A stretch of 64,000 nt of DNA from Hanleya hanleyi (GCA_036873755.1 JAVTVY010008181.1:310001-374000), one strand, 5' to 3'; shown: positions 21,728-34,500, counted from the stretch's first letter. Numbers and translations: made by a program. The notes: generated from the sequence alone by a model not told the origin.

Positions 21728-22660
21728 GCCCCCCCCTCTAACTAGAGGGGGGGCATATAGCGATCGCTTTGTCCGTCCGTCTGTCCATCCATCCGTCCGT
21801 CTGTCCGTCCGAATTTCTTGTCCGGGCAATATCTCGGTTAATATTTGATGGACAGGATTGAAACTTGCATGGAATGTGGCCAGTGGCTCATAGTTGTGCA
21901 GCGTAGAGTTTTTTCCGAGTTCCGGTATAATTTCCAAGAGTTATGGCCCTTTTTCTGAAATCTCTGTGAATGGGACTTGTCCGGGCTGGATCTTGGTTAA
22001 TATTGTATGGACGAGTATGAAATTTGCATGATATGTGGTCAGTGACCCACAGTTGTGCAGCGTAAAGTTTCTCCACGTTTCGCTTATATTTTCAAGAGTT
22101 ATGACCCTTTGTTCCTGAATTCTCCGTGAATTGGGACTTGTCCGGGCTGGATCTCGGGTAATATTGTATGGACAATTATGAAATTTGCAGGATGTGTGGT
22201 CAGTGCCCTGTAGTTGTGCAGCGTGAAGTTTCTCCGCGTTTCGCATATATTTTCAAGAGTTATGACCCTTTTTTCTTCAAATCTTTGTGAATGGGAACTT
22301 GTCCGGGCTGGATCTCGGTTAATATTGTATGAACAATTATGAAATTTGCAGGATATGTGGTCAGTGCCATGTAGTTGTGCAGCGTGAAGTTTCTCCACAT
22401 TTCGCTTATATTTGCAAGAGTTATGGCCCTTTTTTCTTCAAATCTTTGTGAATTGGGATTTGTTGGGCTCGATCTCGGTTAATATTGTATGAACAAGTAC
22501 GAAATTTGCATGATATGTGGTCAGTGACCCATAGATGTGCAGTGTTAAGTTCTCTGTTTTCGGTTATATTTTCAAGAGTTATGGCCCTTTGTCTAAACCT
22601 AAGTGAATGGGATATATTCATTTGTCCAAGCTGGATCTCATTCCATAACCGATTTGAACC
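21728..22660 (+). repeat. Hairpin plus minisatellite array, period about 160 bp
   Basis: A hairpin of C7 and G7 arms around TCTAACTAGA (21728-21754) is followed by GCGATCGCTTTGTCCGTCCG and then five to six units starting at 21817, 21976, 22137, 22298, 22459 and about 22619. Units share CTTGTCCGGGCTGGATCTCG and TTTCAAGAGTTATG. Hairpin, then GTCCGTCCG, then array is the same architecture as 32326-33535 although the units differ. Minus-strand open frames are repeat-driven. Confidence 0.88.
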
Positions 22661-24214
22661 AGGAAAATGGCTATATTATATGTTATTCTACATTCCAAAG
22701 CAACAACATAGGTCCTAAAGTATGAAATTGCCCCAAAAACAGTGAATTGGGTGCAAAATTCAAATTTCACTGATCGCTTCATAATTTCATCACTATACTC
22801 CCAAGGAATGTAGGTCTCATCACCAGGTCACATTTTCGGATTTGGCGAAAGCCCTGGTGACCATCTTGCATCGAAGCATCGTATTATCACTTGTTGCTTG
22901 ACACTTGGAATATGTATTATGTCAGGCATGGCAAAAAAGTGGCTGAAACAGAATTTTTATAATTATCCAAATTAGGCCTCCACCAACCAATAAAGAACAG
23001 AACAATGGCGGGGCAGTGTCGGATTAAAGTGGAAGGGGGGGGGGGCATACGATTGAGCAATCTCTGATTGCTTCCTTCCTGTGTTGTGCTTCATACTGAC
23101 CTATCATTTTGAAAACATCTCCCAGTCTTGGTAAAGGACAGTGAATAGGTTTTGTCATTGCATTTAGTGGTCTTTTATCAATAAAGAACCTTTGATAACC
23201 ACTTTTCTTTTTAACCGTGACTGGAGATAATATATGTTGAGTCTATTGCATCAGCGGTTGGGTCAACATTTCATTGATTTGCCAAGATATTTCTTCTTTC
23301 AATTGTTTGATGGGTGAGGCATAGCCAGTGTCTTATCTTTCGTATCTAATATATAATACGGATTTTCTCCCAGCCACGAACTTGGATCATTGGTCCAAAC
23401 TCGGATCATTGATCAAACAAATACAGTTATCTACTGTGTACTAGATGGAAAGAAAACCTGTGATATGTTACCTACAGTGTACATCTGATAATTTTGAATC
23501 CGTGTTTCTGGGAATATAATATTTATCCTGTTGCATTTTTGTTGTGTTCTGGGGTATGCCCTGAGCAATACTACTTACACTCTTTTTGATTACAACATAA
23601 ATTATTCTATTTATTATTATCTTTTTTAAAAATATTATTAGGGTTTCAAACCTTATGGCTGGAAAACTATTATAATTGGTATCCTGTCATTTTGGTCATA
23701 TTCTCCACATTCCATTTTTTCGCCTTTGTATTTTCATTTGTATTTTTAAAATAAGACCTACTTGTGTGCAAGTTAGGGTGTGCATTAATATGAATTTGAT
23801 ACTGGCTGCAACTTCGCTCCTGTTGTTATTTGATATGTTTCTTTGTGTTTGTATGTCTCAAAATCCAATTTATCGTATATCATTGGTGATATTTCTGCAG
23901 GAAAGCTATTACACAATGAGGAATGGGGTTCAGAGTTCTGAAATATACAATAATGCTAGGTTTCAAGTTTGGGTATAGTGAAGAGGGGTGAGATGAAGAA
24001 CTCTAATTAGTTGAATGAATTTCTCCTAATAGGCATTTTCTCTCAGCCTTATAGTTCAGGAGTAAGACATCTAATAACTACACAATTGCACACAGACAGA
24101 ATTCGATTGCGGATACCTTGATCCATATCCAATATCATAATGTTACTTCATATTTGTACACCTCAAAATTAAACCTGTTCAATTCTAATCTTTCCTTGTT
24201 TGCCTTATTTTCAG
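22661..24214. other. Probable SUOX intron sequence
   Basis: Non-coding and AT-rich; it ends in a pyrimidine-rich tract and TTTTCAG at 24208-24214, a good splice acceptor. Open frames here (for example 23676-23978) are hydrophobic and repeat-like and are not supported as exons. A G run (about 23036) and a TTTATTATTATC-type tract (about 23610) are present. Confidence 0.6.
24208..24214 (+). promoter_or_regulatory. Splice acceptor of the SUOX 3' exon
   Basis: A TTTCCTTGTTTGCCTTATTT tract followed by TCAG gives a strong acceptor. The exon starts at codon phase 1, so the preceding exon supplies the first base of the glycine codon. Confidence 0.7.
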
Positions 24215-25701
24215 GGGCTTTTCTGTATTGGAAATTGAAAAAACGCACGGCGCATGCTGCTGCGCCCATAACAAATGCAGGTGCCCTTCGTTCTGACCTT
24301 CCAACCTACTCCAGGGATGAGGTGGCGAAGCATAAAACAATAGAACAAAGAGTTTGGGTGACCTACAAGAATGGTGTGTATGATATTACAGCCTACGTGC
24401 CTCAGCACCCTGGTGGAACGAAAATCCTCCTTGGGGCTGGCGGATCAGTGGATCCATTTTGGAAATTGTATGCTGCACATGAAAACCCGGAGATGTATGC
24501 TCTCTTGGAAAAATTCCGGATAGGAAATGTAACTGAAGCAGACCAAGTCAAAAACGTCGACATGAAAGACCCGTTCAGAAATGATCCAGTTCGACATCCA
24601 ACTCTACGTTCAAATTCCATGAAGCCATTCAATGCAGAACCTCCTAGTTCTCTGCTTGTGGATAACTTCTTCACTCCCAATGAACTGTTCTTTGTTCGAA
24701 ACCACCTTCCTGTGCCCAAAGTAGATGTGAAAAATCACCAGCTGAAAGTTGCTGTTGATGGAGCAAAGAAGGAACTTTCGCTGTCTGTGAAAGACTTGAA
24801 AACTAAGTTCCCGAAACATGAGATCCCTGTGACCCTACAGTGTGCAGGTAACCGTAGAGTAGAAATGTCAGAGAAGAAAAGCGTCCGAGGCCTGAGTTGG
24901 CAATCCACAGCTATAAGCAACGCTGCCTGGTCTGGTGTCAGACTGGTCGATGTTCTGAAGCATGCTGGGATTGATATAGACAATCCTGAATATGAACATA
25001 TTCAGTTTGAAGGATTGGATCGGGATCCTGAAGGATCTGCCTACGGTGCATCTGTCCCAATAACTCTAGCCCGGGACCGCAGGAAGGACATAATCATTGC
25101 TTATGAGATGAATGGAGAAGACATTCCAGAGGACCATGGCTATCCATTGAGAATCATCATTCCAGGCGTTGTGGGGGCCCGACAAGTGAAATGGCTGAGC
25201 AAGATTTGCTTAAGCAAGAAGGAAAGTGGAAGCCATTGGCAACAGAATGATTACAAAGGATTCAACCCATCTGTTGATTGGGACAGTGTGGACTTCAGTT
25301 CCTCGATGGCTATCCAAGATCTCCCAGTTGTATCGACCATTTGTGAACCAGATGAAGGCAGTGTACTGGAGAAGGACAGTGATGAAGTAGTGGTTAAGGG
25401 TTACGCCTTCAGTGGTGGCGGTCGTGGAATCATACGAGTGGATGTGTCTGCAGATGGAGGGAAAACCTGGCTCTCAGCTGACCTAGATTCCAATGGCCAG
25501 AGCCTGTATCGATCATGGTCCTGGACTATTTGGGAAGCTGTTGTTCCCTTACCAAAGGACCACAAAGGAAAGGTGAACTTGATATGCAAGGCTGTCGATG
25601 TCTCTTACAATGTGCAACCTGACACTGTAGCAGGCGTCTGGAATCTAAGAGGTGTTCTTAACAATGCCTGGCATCAAGTCAATATCAATGTTGCTAAATA
25701 A
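24215..25701 (+). CDS. SUOX: Sulfite oxidase, mitochondrial, large 3' exon (5' partial)
   Basis: The enzyme oxidises sulfite to sulfate in the mitochondrial intermembrane space and passes electrons to cytochrome c, the last step of sulfur amino-acid breakdown. Counting from the exon start, a hydrophobic segment (about 1-6) precedes a cytochrome b5 domain with HPGG (heme ligand His65) and AAH (second ligand His89). The molybdopterin domain follows, with FFVRNH and QCAGNRR, whose Cys210 should bind molybdenum. The C-terminal dimerisation domain includes GYAFSGGGRGI and VQPDTVAGVWNLRG. Length (about 495 residues) fits a full mature enzyme. The open frame extends upstream to 24118, but those residues look intronic and TTTTCAG at 24208-24214 is a better boundary. 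The targeting-peptide exon is not identified. All key residues seen are present. Confidence 0.95.
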
Positions 25702-25717
25702 TTGATAAAGTTGTTTG

Positions 25718-25723
25718 AATAAA
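25718..25723 (+). terminator. SUOX polyadenylation signal
   Basis: AATAAA lies 17 bases after the TAA stop, implying a very short 3' UTR. Confidence 0.7.
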
Positions 25724-28700
25724 ATATAGTACAATATGTACTATTAATGAATCCCTTCACTCGAAACAAGATACTATAATATTGTTCTACCAGTAGTACA
25801 TTTTATTTTCTGCAGCTCAACCATTCATTGTGCTTGTAAGTGTGTCTAGATCAGTCTAATATAAAGGTGTGTCGAAATTTTAGTCTCTACCATGATTAGA
25901 TTTTTAAGTGGGTGAGTCGCAGATAGTTACAGGACCAGAATCTTAATATTTCCATTCTGGAATGACATGTTGTCGGAAGCTGCCTGTTTGCTGGCCCTGA
26001 CTGTACCAAAGGATGTCAAAGCGAGTCTGCGGATGTGAGACTCTTTAGAGTGAGACCGCAGCTGTTTCGCTCTCCGGCCTTTCTCTTGTCCTTGCGATCA
26101 ATTACTCTCCGACTAAATCTCTGATCTTTTGGTTCTGGAGCGAGGTTTCCTCTGCGATATCTTCTCGTCAACTACTCATTGCTCTGGTTGGAGTTCTTCG
26201 AAGCATCCTATACTGGGTGTTTAGTCATGGTTCATCAAATGGTATTATTCTTGTTATTGTTAATCTGTAAAATACATTATGGATGTCTATAAGTGTCTGG
26301 TGCTAGAAATCTCTACTTATTCACAAGGTGCTACTTGTTCCCCGATGCTCAACAGTACACAATGTTTGGCAATTAGCGAAATTAGCAGAGGGTATTGAAG
26401 CACTCTATAACCGTTGCATTTTAAAATAGCTCCAAAAGGAACCTAATTATTGCCGCAGTTCAGTCTAATCAGGAATCGTGTCGGATTTTCAAATTCTTTG
26501 AAGTTGTTGAAATATTGTTTTTGTGCTCAAATTGGCTGCATATGTTCACCCATATGAATATCAGGTTGTTGTTTGTTTGGAAAATGCACTTTTAGAAACA
26601 AGTATTTTAAACATTATATGATTGGGTGTTAAATGTTTGCTTGTACACGTAAGCAATATTTAATCACAGGCTTTCAAGGATATCAATAGTGAGCTCAACA
26701 TGCAAAATAAATAATTGGTACTTAACGTTATTGTTGCATTTAGCTAACAGGAACATGGAACATGTTATCGATACAATTATATGACAGAAGTAAAATTGTA
26801 TGACATAAGTAGAAAGGAAACAGTTTTGCCGATGACCAATTTAACCATCAAACATTCATGGACGGCTTATGTCTTGCGATAGATTTCTTGACATCAGTTC
26901 GGTTATAGTCCAGTATAGTGTATCTATACCGTTTGTGATGTTCTGGCCAATTGTAAGTAAAGTTGTTCAAAGAAAAACTTTTGCTATTTCGCTCAATAAA
27001 TATGGGTGAAGTTGTTCAAGATCGTGCCTGAATTCACCATTTACACTCTTGAGCTGAGAGTGCAAAGATAACATGTCAATTTGTCGCCTTGTTCAGACAG
27101 TAAATCGACATAAGTGTTTATTGCACGACATTTGATATATACCTGGATTTTGTGTACGCAGTCCATACATGTATAGCTTGGTCTTCACGTTTTGACCACT
27201 GATATCGAGATAAAAATAGACAACCGACGTGTTCGAGATCTGGACTTTGGTTAGCTATATATATAAATCGATAAGGTATTACTCATAGCATAGATAGTTA
27301 TATAACTTTACAAGTGATATTACTTGTGAAAGCCAGTGTTTCACAGTGACGTTTTACCTCGCCAAAGTCACTTACAAAAATGGCTTTATACAAGCCTATG
27401 TTACCGATAACCCATATCATGGAATAAATGTCGCCCATATACTTGTAAATTAAGCAGTTGTGTTCTGTTATATTTTTATACACCCACCAAAAGGGCGTGT
27501 GATGAAGTTTCCTTCTGTTCGTTCGTGCCCAGTCTATTTCTTTGACAGTCTTCTAGCGACAGATGAGACTATGCATCATCCGAACGCATGGTATATTTCG
27601 TGTAGACACTTCTGCACGTAGCCATGCGGTATCAGTTGCTATTGTGTGTAAAGGCGTGTACGAAATGATCACAGCCGACTGGTCTGACGGATTCAACATT
27701 GGAGCTATCACTTTCCTTGAACGAAGACAACCGCCACCGAAGTGTATTTTTTTGTGATACATTTGGGAATCTGTTCGCGTACTATAATTGAGGTCAAATA
27801 TCAAGGTTGCTGTGGTGCAAAATTCGTTAAATCGTTGAAAATTGCAATTTTCTCGTGAGTGGATACGTTTAGAGGGAGATGCGTTGAAATTCGTTACGCG
27901 AGTCCTTGTCAAACACTTCATAAATTGCGCAATTTCCAATGCCTCTTTGAAAGTCTGCTGCTGCTTAAAAATGAGTAGGCCTATATTTCTAGTGTGGCGA
28001 TTCAATCTGCTCGTCAAAAACATTGTCTTGGTTGTAAATAAATAATATATTGAGAAATATTCATGGTGCCGCTGTAAAGAGTACGACCATAACACCCGGG
28101 TCCAACTTAGTCGCTTTGACCACATCGCCCTTGGTCTGTCTGTTTTTACCATGAACTATACAGTTTTACACAAACACTACTTCAAGATGCTGTTATTTGA
28201 CAACTCTTCTTTCATACCTAGTATTCATTTTAACACTATTCAGACTTGGACACAAGACAGACAGAACCATTTGCATTCTATAGCATCAAACCTGGACGAA
28301 AGATCGGAGGTTGAAAATGAGGATTTTGTGAACTGCATGAGCTGATTCTGGGGAAAAGGACAGATAAAACCATAAGAAATAGGTAACCTATAACAAGATG
28401 TAAAAAGAGGACTTGCTTTTACAATTTGTAAGCTTCTCCACCTGTACGTGAGTCTTATCTGGTCTTAAATAAATTATACATCATTGGTCCGGGTCATCGA
28501 CAGAAGGGCCGAAAAAAAAATTGATGAAATTCCAAACAGACAACCGAAGTAAAGACAGACGTACGTGTTATCCCCTATAGAACTTAAGATGGGATGATCT
28601 GCCGGTTTCATATTTAGCCTAATTTCCACGTTTAACGGTGCTACACTGTAGTTAGAATGATTTGCTTCGCTTTTCAGCTGGTATGGGATAACCGGTCGTT

Positions 28701-28969
28701 ATAAATCGTTCATTATCTTGATGGATGTTGACATTCATAAGTACATGTATTTGAGTACCCAGAGACGTCACTTAATCTCAATATCTCTAGAACTTGATAG
28801 ATATCTATACAAGTGCGTGTTGTTCTATGATACAGTTCCCGATGATTAGCTCACTCACTCATGGATGTTCTCAAGAACTATATTTCAGTATTGTGTGTTT
28901 AATCTTTGTGGACTTTCAGCTAGCAGTCAATTTTTATTGATCTAGATATAATTGCAAGTCAAACATGTT
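25724..28969. other. Anonymous stretch downstream of SUOX
   Basis: No supported gene. Open frames on both strands at 27553-28152 overlap the dispersed repeat at 27575 and have no motif. Some of this may be 3' flanking or intronic sequence of an unseen neighbour. Confidence 0.45.
27575..27740 (+). repeat. Dispersed repeat shared with 11697-11860
   Basis: This is a diverged direct copy of the earlier segment, sharing CATCATCCGAACGCATG, GTAGCCATGCGGTA and downstream blocks. Confidence 0.6.
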
Positions 28970-30952
28970 ACATGGCAGTGTGACTATGCGTCACAGGACT
29001 TACGAACTAAGGTAGGCATTAGGACAGGCACTGAGCTCTTGGCAATCCCACCCCCCCCCCCCCCCCCAGCCCCAAGTTGAAATCCTGCCTATATTAAGAT
29101 GGGCACATGCAGCCCAAGTCAGAATCACCAGAGATTTTCATCAAAAATCACCAGAAATTTTCGATTAGAACAGTATTGAATATTTTGTTGAAGATTAAAA
29201 GTGATGGGATTGAATGAATAGTTTACCAGTTACTGTGCTGATGTGAATCTGTGACACACCAACACACTCTGTGGCAGTGATTCTGTGACACACCAACACA
29301 CTCCGTGGCAGTGATTCTGTATCCCTTAATCAAGGAATCAAAATTTGAAATGACAAGAAAAATTTAGACATAATTACACATGTAATGTTTTTGTTTAAAT
29401 TATATCCCAGTGTGATATATAGTCAATATTCAAGAAGTACAAGACCGCACTGCGGTGGTCTAATGGTTAGAGCGTCGGCCTCGTAAGCGGTAGGTACTGG
29501 GTTCGATCCCAGGCCGGGTCATACCTAAGACTTGAAAAATGGAACTTGTTGCTCCCTCGCTTACGCTCAGCATTAAGAGGATAGAACAAGGACTGGTTCG
29601 CTCGGTGTCAGTATAATGTGACTGAGTGGGGTGTCATGTCTGCCTACGGCATGATATTTCAGTGGGACAGCACTATAAAATGGCAGCATTAGATCTGCTC
29701 TGTTACAAGTAGGTTTCCCTGCCTCTCCCCCTTCCCTCCCTTCCCTTCCCCGTCGTGATATAGCTGAAAAAATGTTGAAAGCGATGTTAAACCCTATTCA
29801 CTGACTCACTCAAGAAGTACAATCAAAGTTACTTTATCTAGTTAAATTCTACCCAAAGAAAATAAATTAAGACCCTTTAAACATGCCGTCAATGCCAGAT
29901 GTTGAGTTTTATACAGCTGTAGATCAGAGCTCTGGGTGCATATATCATGTTTCCATACCCTTAATGCACACAACAGAGGCAAAACAAAGCCTCCTTGAAC
30001 AACCTATCTTGAGCCTATCTCAAACCTAACATGCTTGAGCTATACATGTATAACACACTTTCATTTGAGAGTCCAGACATTCCACCATTCATGTGAACAA
30101 ATTGTACTAAACATGGAATAATTAAATTCACACTACCCATTTCTACAGTATCAGTACTATGTTACTATCTGTAGCAGTTGAAACCCAGTAAAACTTAAAC
30201 AATTAAAACCAGTAAAGAAATTTGTCTGTTGAATAACAGAAAATATGGTATGGAGATTTGAATGAGTAAACTACTAAACAACTTACATGATACCAACAAA
30301 ATGTCCCAACACAAGCTGATAAATTCCTTGGGTGGCTTCCAAGACAGCTTTGTTTCACCCTCTTTCTATGTTCTGCTGGGTTATTGCTTCAGGCTGACTT
30401 AATTGGTTGATGTAGGATATTTCATCATCAGTGGCAATTTGACCTAAATTTGAAGCCTGCATGATTTGATCTGTGATGAAATGTTTGGATGTGAAATAGG
30501 ATACACGTTAAAGGCCACAGTTTACGTATATCTATAACAATATACTGAATTGTGTGTATTAAGAATAGCAAGTTGCCTGGTAATAGCAGTGTAGATAAAT
30601 GCACTAACAAATGATGGAAAATTAGCATTTCCTATTTCATAAAAACAATTACGGATGGCATATCCCACCACTGTGCATACAGTGAAACATACAGCCAAGG
30701 CTTCCCGATGGGCATGACAGTGTCCTCGCTGAGCCATCAATAAATAATAAAAGCAATAATTATAAATCAGATTTTAATCAGAATTCGGTCAACTCAGAAC
30801 TTGCTCGTAACAATGCCCTAATGCACGTTCATGCCAAAAATCAAGGTTCTAATGTCAACGGTTCTCCTTATTTTGCCGACGAAAGGATTCGGATGGACTG
30901 ACTGACTGACTCATTACCGGACAATTTGCGATCTGTAGCCTGCTTCGTAGGA
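28970..30952 (-). mobile_element. Helentron/HINE-like element, copy 2 (inverted)
   Basis: This is the reverse complement of 1049-2680 over most of its length, for example the GATGTAGGATATTTCATCAT and CACACTCCGTGGCAGTGATT blocks. Its 3' hairpin reads TGTGAC-TATGC-GTCACA on the plus strand, so the stem is kept although the loop differs from copy 1. A 368-bp SINE is nested inside. A C run occurs near 29051-29068. Confidence 0.65.
29443..29810 (+). mobile_element. tRNA-headed SINE with perfect 12-bp target duplication
   Basis: The head has A box TGGTCTAATGGTTAGAGCG and B box GGTTCGATCCC. The body ends with GTCGTGATATAGCTGAAAAA and the CACTGACTCACT tail. CAAGAAGTACAA flanks it at 29431-29442 and 29811-29822. 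Copy 1 of the host element carries a single CAAGAGGTACA-like site at the equivalent position (about 1756), an effective empty site. Confidence 0.9.
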
Positions 30953-31629
30953 ATAATGGAATTCTACATGGGGCAAGAAACAGTTTGATATTTGACATCA
31001 CCACGCTCAAAGAAAATACGTCAAATGATATTCTTTCTTATCACACGACTTTCAAGTAATTGTCACAGAGTCTCGTCTTCTTAAAAGTTGTAGCCTATAG
31101 CTAACATGATTCTCATGACATCAGATTGTATACATGTACCTCCTACTCTCAAATACGGCTAAACTTGGTAGGCTACATGTTGGAACGAAAGTCCAGAAAG
31201 CACAATCATGTTATAAAACCGTTTATGATAACATTGTGCTAGATATCATGATAATGTTCCACATAAATCACACCTCTACGAAAATAGATCGTTTACATAA
31301 TATTTCTCTATTACGTTTGATGACCTTAAAAGAACACGCACATTTTATACCTTAAGAAATGAAAACTGAGTCGGGCGGAAATCGAACCCGGTTGTCTTAG
31401 TCACTAATTTACGAGTTGATGTTTGAAACAGAAGAGAAAAACATTCTAGCCTACTACTTATGATTGATTTTCAAAGGGCATTAGATTCTATTTCATGGGC
31501 TTTTCGTGAGGCAGTAATAAGAGTAATGGACTTTGGCGAATGTATTCAAAAGTGCATAGATAAGAATCTTCAGAACAAATATCAAAACACGTCTTATACA
31601 AAATAGCTACCTATCGCAAATGTTGGATA
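30953..31629. other. Anonymous stretch
   Basis: No gene is supported. A lone B-box-like string on the minus strand near 31380-31395 (GGGTTCGATTTCC) could be the remnant of a tRNA-derived SINE. Confidence 0.4.
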
Positions 31630-32325
31630 TCAGTTAGCTTTGAATTTTAGTCATGTCAGCTACGTCAGTTTGCTTTTCACTTCGTTTTCTCTCTTCTGAT
31701 TCATTTTATTTTATTGATTCATTCTTGAATTGTATTGATGTCATATACGTCAGTTTGATATTCCTCTCATTTTCCCTCCACATTTTCTCTCTTCTGATTC
31801 CCGGCATTTAGATATGTCATATAAGTCAATGGTTTTCCTCTTCAGTTTGATATTTCTCTCCAACTTTGCATCTATCAATTTTCTCTCTTTTGAATTATTA
31901 GGTACATGCTATTCACCTGTAGTTTTTCGATGTCCGACAACTTTGTGCGTGAAGTGTGTAGTTTGTTGAATCACTTAATTAACATGATTTCCATCACGAT
32001 AATGTCTGAAAGCAAAATGAGGGGAATCCAAACTGGCGTATCTGATAAGAATGTAAATTCAATGGAGACTACTCCGTGTGGGTTGTCGGTCTTGGGGGCA
32101 AAAGCGAGAATCAGTCAGACATACTAAGCTTGCTATTTCACATAGCTGTCTTGGGATTTACAATATACTTACAGGGGACATCTCGATATGATTCGTACCC
32201 CCCCCCCCCGCCCTCGCAGCAAAATAGGATATCAATACCAAAACTGGAGTATCTCATATGAGTAAATATTTCTCTTTTTCTCAAAATCTCCATTACCAAT
32301 GACGTTCCATCTACCATCTTTTTTT
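31630..32325. repeat. Dispersed pyrimidine-rich repeat related to 54270-54860
   Basis: TTTTCTCTCTTCTGATTC recurs several times. The words AAACTGGCGTATCTGA and GATATGTCATATA also occur in 54270-54860. A C run lies near 32200. No coding potential. Confidence 0.5.
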
Positions 32326-33535
32326 AGCCCACCGCCACTAGATGGTGGGCTGTTCAAATCACTTTTCGTCAGTCCGTCCGTAAACAATTCTTGTTACCGC
32401 GATTTCGCAGGAACTACTTCATGGATCTTTATCAAATTTGGTACACAGGTTCCCCTTGGGGTCTAGTTGTGCAAGATACCTTTTTGGTCCGATTCGAAAA
32501 TCCAATATGGCCAAAAGGTGGTCATCTTGGATTTCCCCATGAAACTTTGTTATCGTGAATTCTCAGAAAGCACTGCATGGATCTTTCTCAAATTTGGTAC
32601 ACAGGTTCCCCTTGGAGTCTAGTTGTGCAAGATACCCTTTCTGGTCCGATTCGAAAATCCAATATGGCCACCAGGCAGCCATCTTGGATTTCTCGATGAA
32701 ACTTTGTTATCGTGAATTCTCAGGAAGTACTGGATGGATCTTTCTCAAATTTGGTACACAGGTTCCCCTTGGGGTCTAGTTGTGCAAGATACCTTTTCTG
32801 GTCCGATTCGAAAATCTAATATGGTCACCAGGCAGCCATCTTGGATTTCCCCATGAAACATAGTTATCGTCATTTCTCAGGAAGTACTACATGGATCTTT
32901 CTCAAATTTGGTACACAGGTTTCCCTTGGGGTCTAGTTGTGCAAGATACCTTTTTCGGTCCGATTTGAAAATCCAATATGGCCACCAGGCGGCCATCTTA
33001 GTTTTCCCCATGAAACTGTATCGCGATTTCTCAGGAACTACTGCATGGATCTTTCTCAAATTTGGTACACAGGCTCCCCTTGGGGTTTAGTTGTGCAAGA
33101 TACCTTTTCTGGTCCGATTCGAAAATCCCAATATGGCCACAAGGCGGCCATCTTGGATTTCCCAATGAAACATTGTTATCGTGATTTCTCAGGAACTACT
33201 GCATGGATCTTTCTCAAATTTGGTACACAGGTTCCCCTTGAGGTCTAGTTGTGCAAGATACCCTTTCTGGTCCGATTCGAAAATCCAATATGGCCACCAG
33301 GCAGCCATCTTGGATTTCTCGATGAAACTTTGTTATCGTGAATTCTCAGGAAGTACTGGATGGATCTTTCTCAAATTTGGTACACAGGTTCCCCTTGGGG
33401 TCTAGTTGTGCAAGATACCTTTTCTGGTCCGATTCGAAAATTCAATATGGCCACCAGGCAGCCATCTTGGATTTCCTCCTGAAACATTGTTATCGTCATT
33501 TTTCAGGAAGTACTACATGGATCTTTCTCAAATTA
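32326..33535 (+). repeat. Hairpin plus minisatellite array, seven units of about 157 bp
   Basis: A hairpin AGCCCACC/GGTGGGCT (32326-32351) and TTTTCGTCAGTCCGTCCG precede units in which GGTCCGATTCGAAAATCC recurs at a step of 154-158 bp (GATTCG at 32491, 32648, 32805, 32962, 33116, 33274, 33431). Each unit carries CAATATGGCCACCAGGC and GCCATCTTGGATTT. Open frames on both strands arise from the repeats. Confidence 0.9.
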
Positions 33536-33890
33536 AAAATGTATTTCTTCAAATTTTAAATCAGTTTACTTTAGTCCATGCATGGAGCCTACAAGAGCCG
33601 TTGCAACTGAACTGCCCCACCGTTTTGTCTGCCGAAGGGACGTCACTCTTGTGAAACAACGTCACAACTCGACAACTGTAGACTACTGGGTGTTTCGATC
33701 CAAGGGAGATAATCAAGGCTCATGCCAAAGTGTCAAAGAGATTAGTCTTCGCTTCGAAAGATCCTCCGGACATTCACTTTCAGACTAACTTTGCTCATTT
33801 CACTTGTACTATAACAACCGACATCAAGTACAGTTTCTAGAAATCTTGAAACTCCTTAACCTTAGATAGATAATATCTTGGTGTTTTACA
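33536..33890. other. Non-coding stretch
   Basis: No supported gene; overlapping short open frames only. Confidence 0.4.
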
Positions 33891-34045
33891 GTGTCCCTTT
33901 TTCGACCTTTTTCGCTCAAATTCGAAATTCTGCAAACAAAATTACAAATCAATCGTTTGTTCTTAGCAACAATGGACAAAAAGATCCTCTTGCCATTAGC
34001 AGACAACGGTGGGCGCCAAGATCCTTCAGGATCTCTTGTATGCCT
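33891..34045 (+). repeat. Flanking direct repeat, left copy
   Basis: TTTTTCGACCTTTTTCGCTC through GGACAAAAAGATCCTCTTG to GGGCGCCAAGATCCTTCAGG recurs in the same orientation at 48108-48250. The two copies bracket the whole 34-48 kb palindromic region. Confidence 0.8.
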
Positions 34046-34126
34046 TAATGGACTTTCACTTCTATATATATATATGCATGTATAACACTCCCAGCATTGG
34101 AGGTGCTCCTACACACAGAAGGAATC

Positions 34127-34500
34127 AGTAGTATAGAAAGGACGGATAAAGCCAGGTTGACCTCATTAATTGTTCCCCCGGGTAAAATTTGAGGCGGAAC
34201 TGTGGCGGCAGGTGGCGGTCACGTGACGATCATGTGATCGTTGGGGAAAACCACCTTCAGCACAGAAGAGTTCCAATCTAGGGGGGAGGTAACTCTGGGT
34301 GACTATAGTTCCGTCAAAGGGCCCCTGGGCATGTATTCTTCCGCGATGATGCGGTCGCGGAAAAAAGCTTCCGCGGAGAAAAAGTAGTCCCCAGACTTGA
34401 AATACGCTGCATGGTCCGATTGGGTCGAGTGAGGTATCAAAGTGAAGCATTCGTGAAGGGGCATCCAGTCATGGGTGGGTGCATGTAAAACTTTCTCCAG
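34127..34500 (+). repeat. Terminal block with E-box palindromes
   Basis: It starts CAGTAGTATAGAAAGGAC and contains GGTCACGTGACGATCATGTG, two adjacent E-box-type sites. Copies lie at 40262-40630 (+) and 47180-47549 (inverted). Compared with those, this copy lacks one short tandem GGCGGTGATGCGGT duplication. Confidence 0.85.

Noticed and set aside
21683..22621. A series of minus-strand frames with THISCKFH-type repeats
   Set aside because: They are the 160-bp array read in translation; units differ by indels and shift frame.
24118..24213. N terminus of sulfite oxidase as given by the open frame
   Set aside because: Residues look intronic (AT-rich, no targeting features) and a strong splice acceptor sits at 24208-24214.
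29443..29520. Functional tRNA gene
   Set aside because: A and B boxes are present, but the sequence continues into a SINE body flanked by a 12-bp duplication, and the mature 3' fold is not evident.
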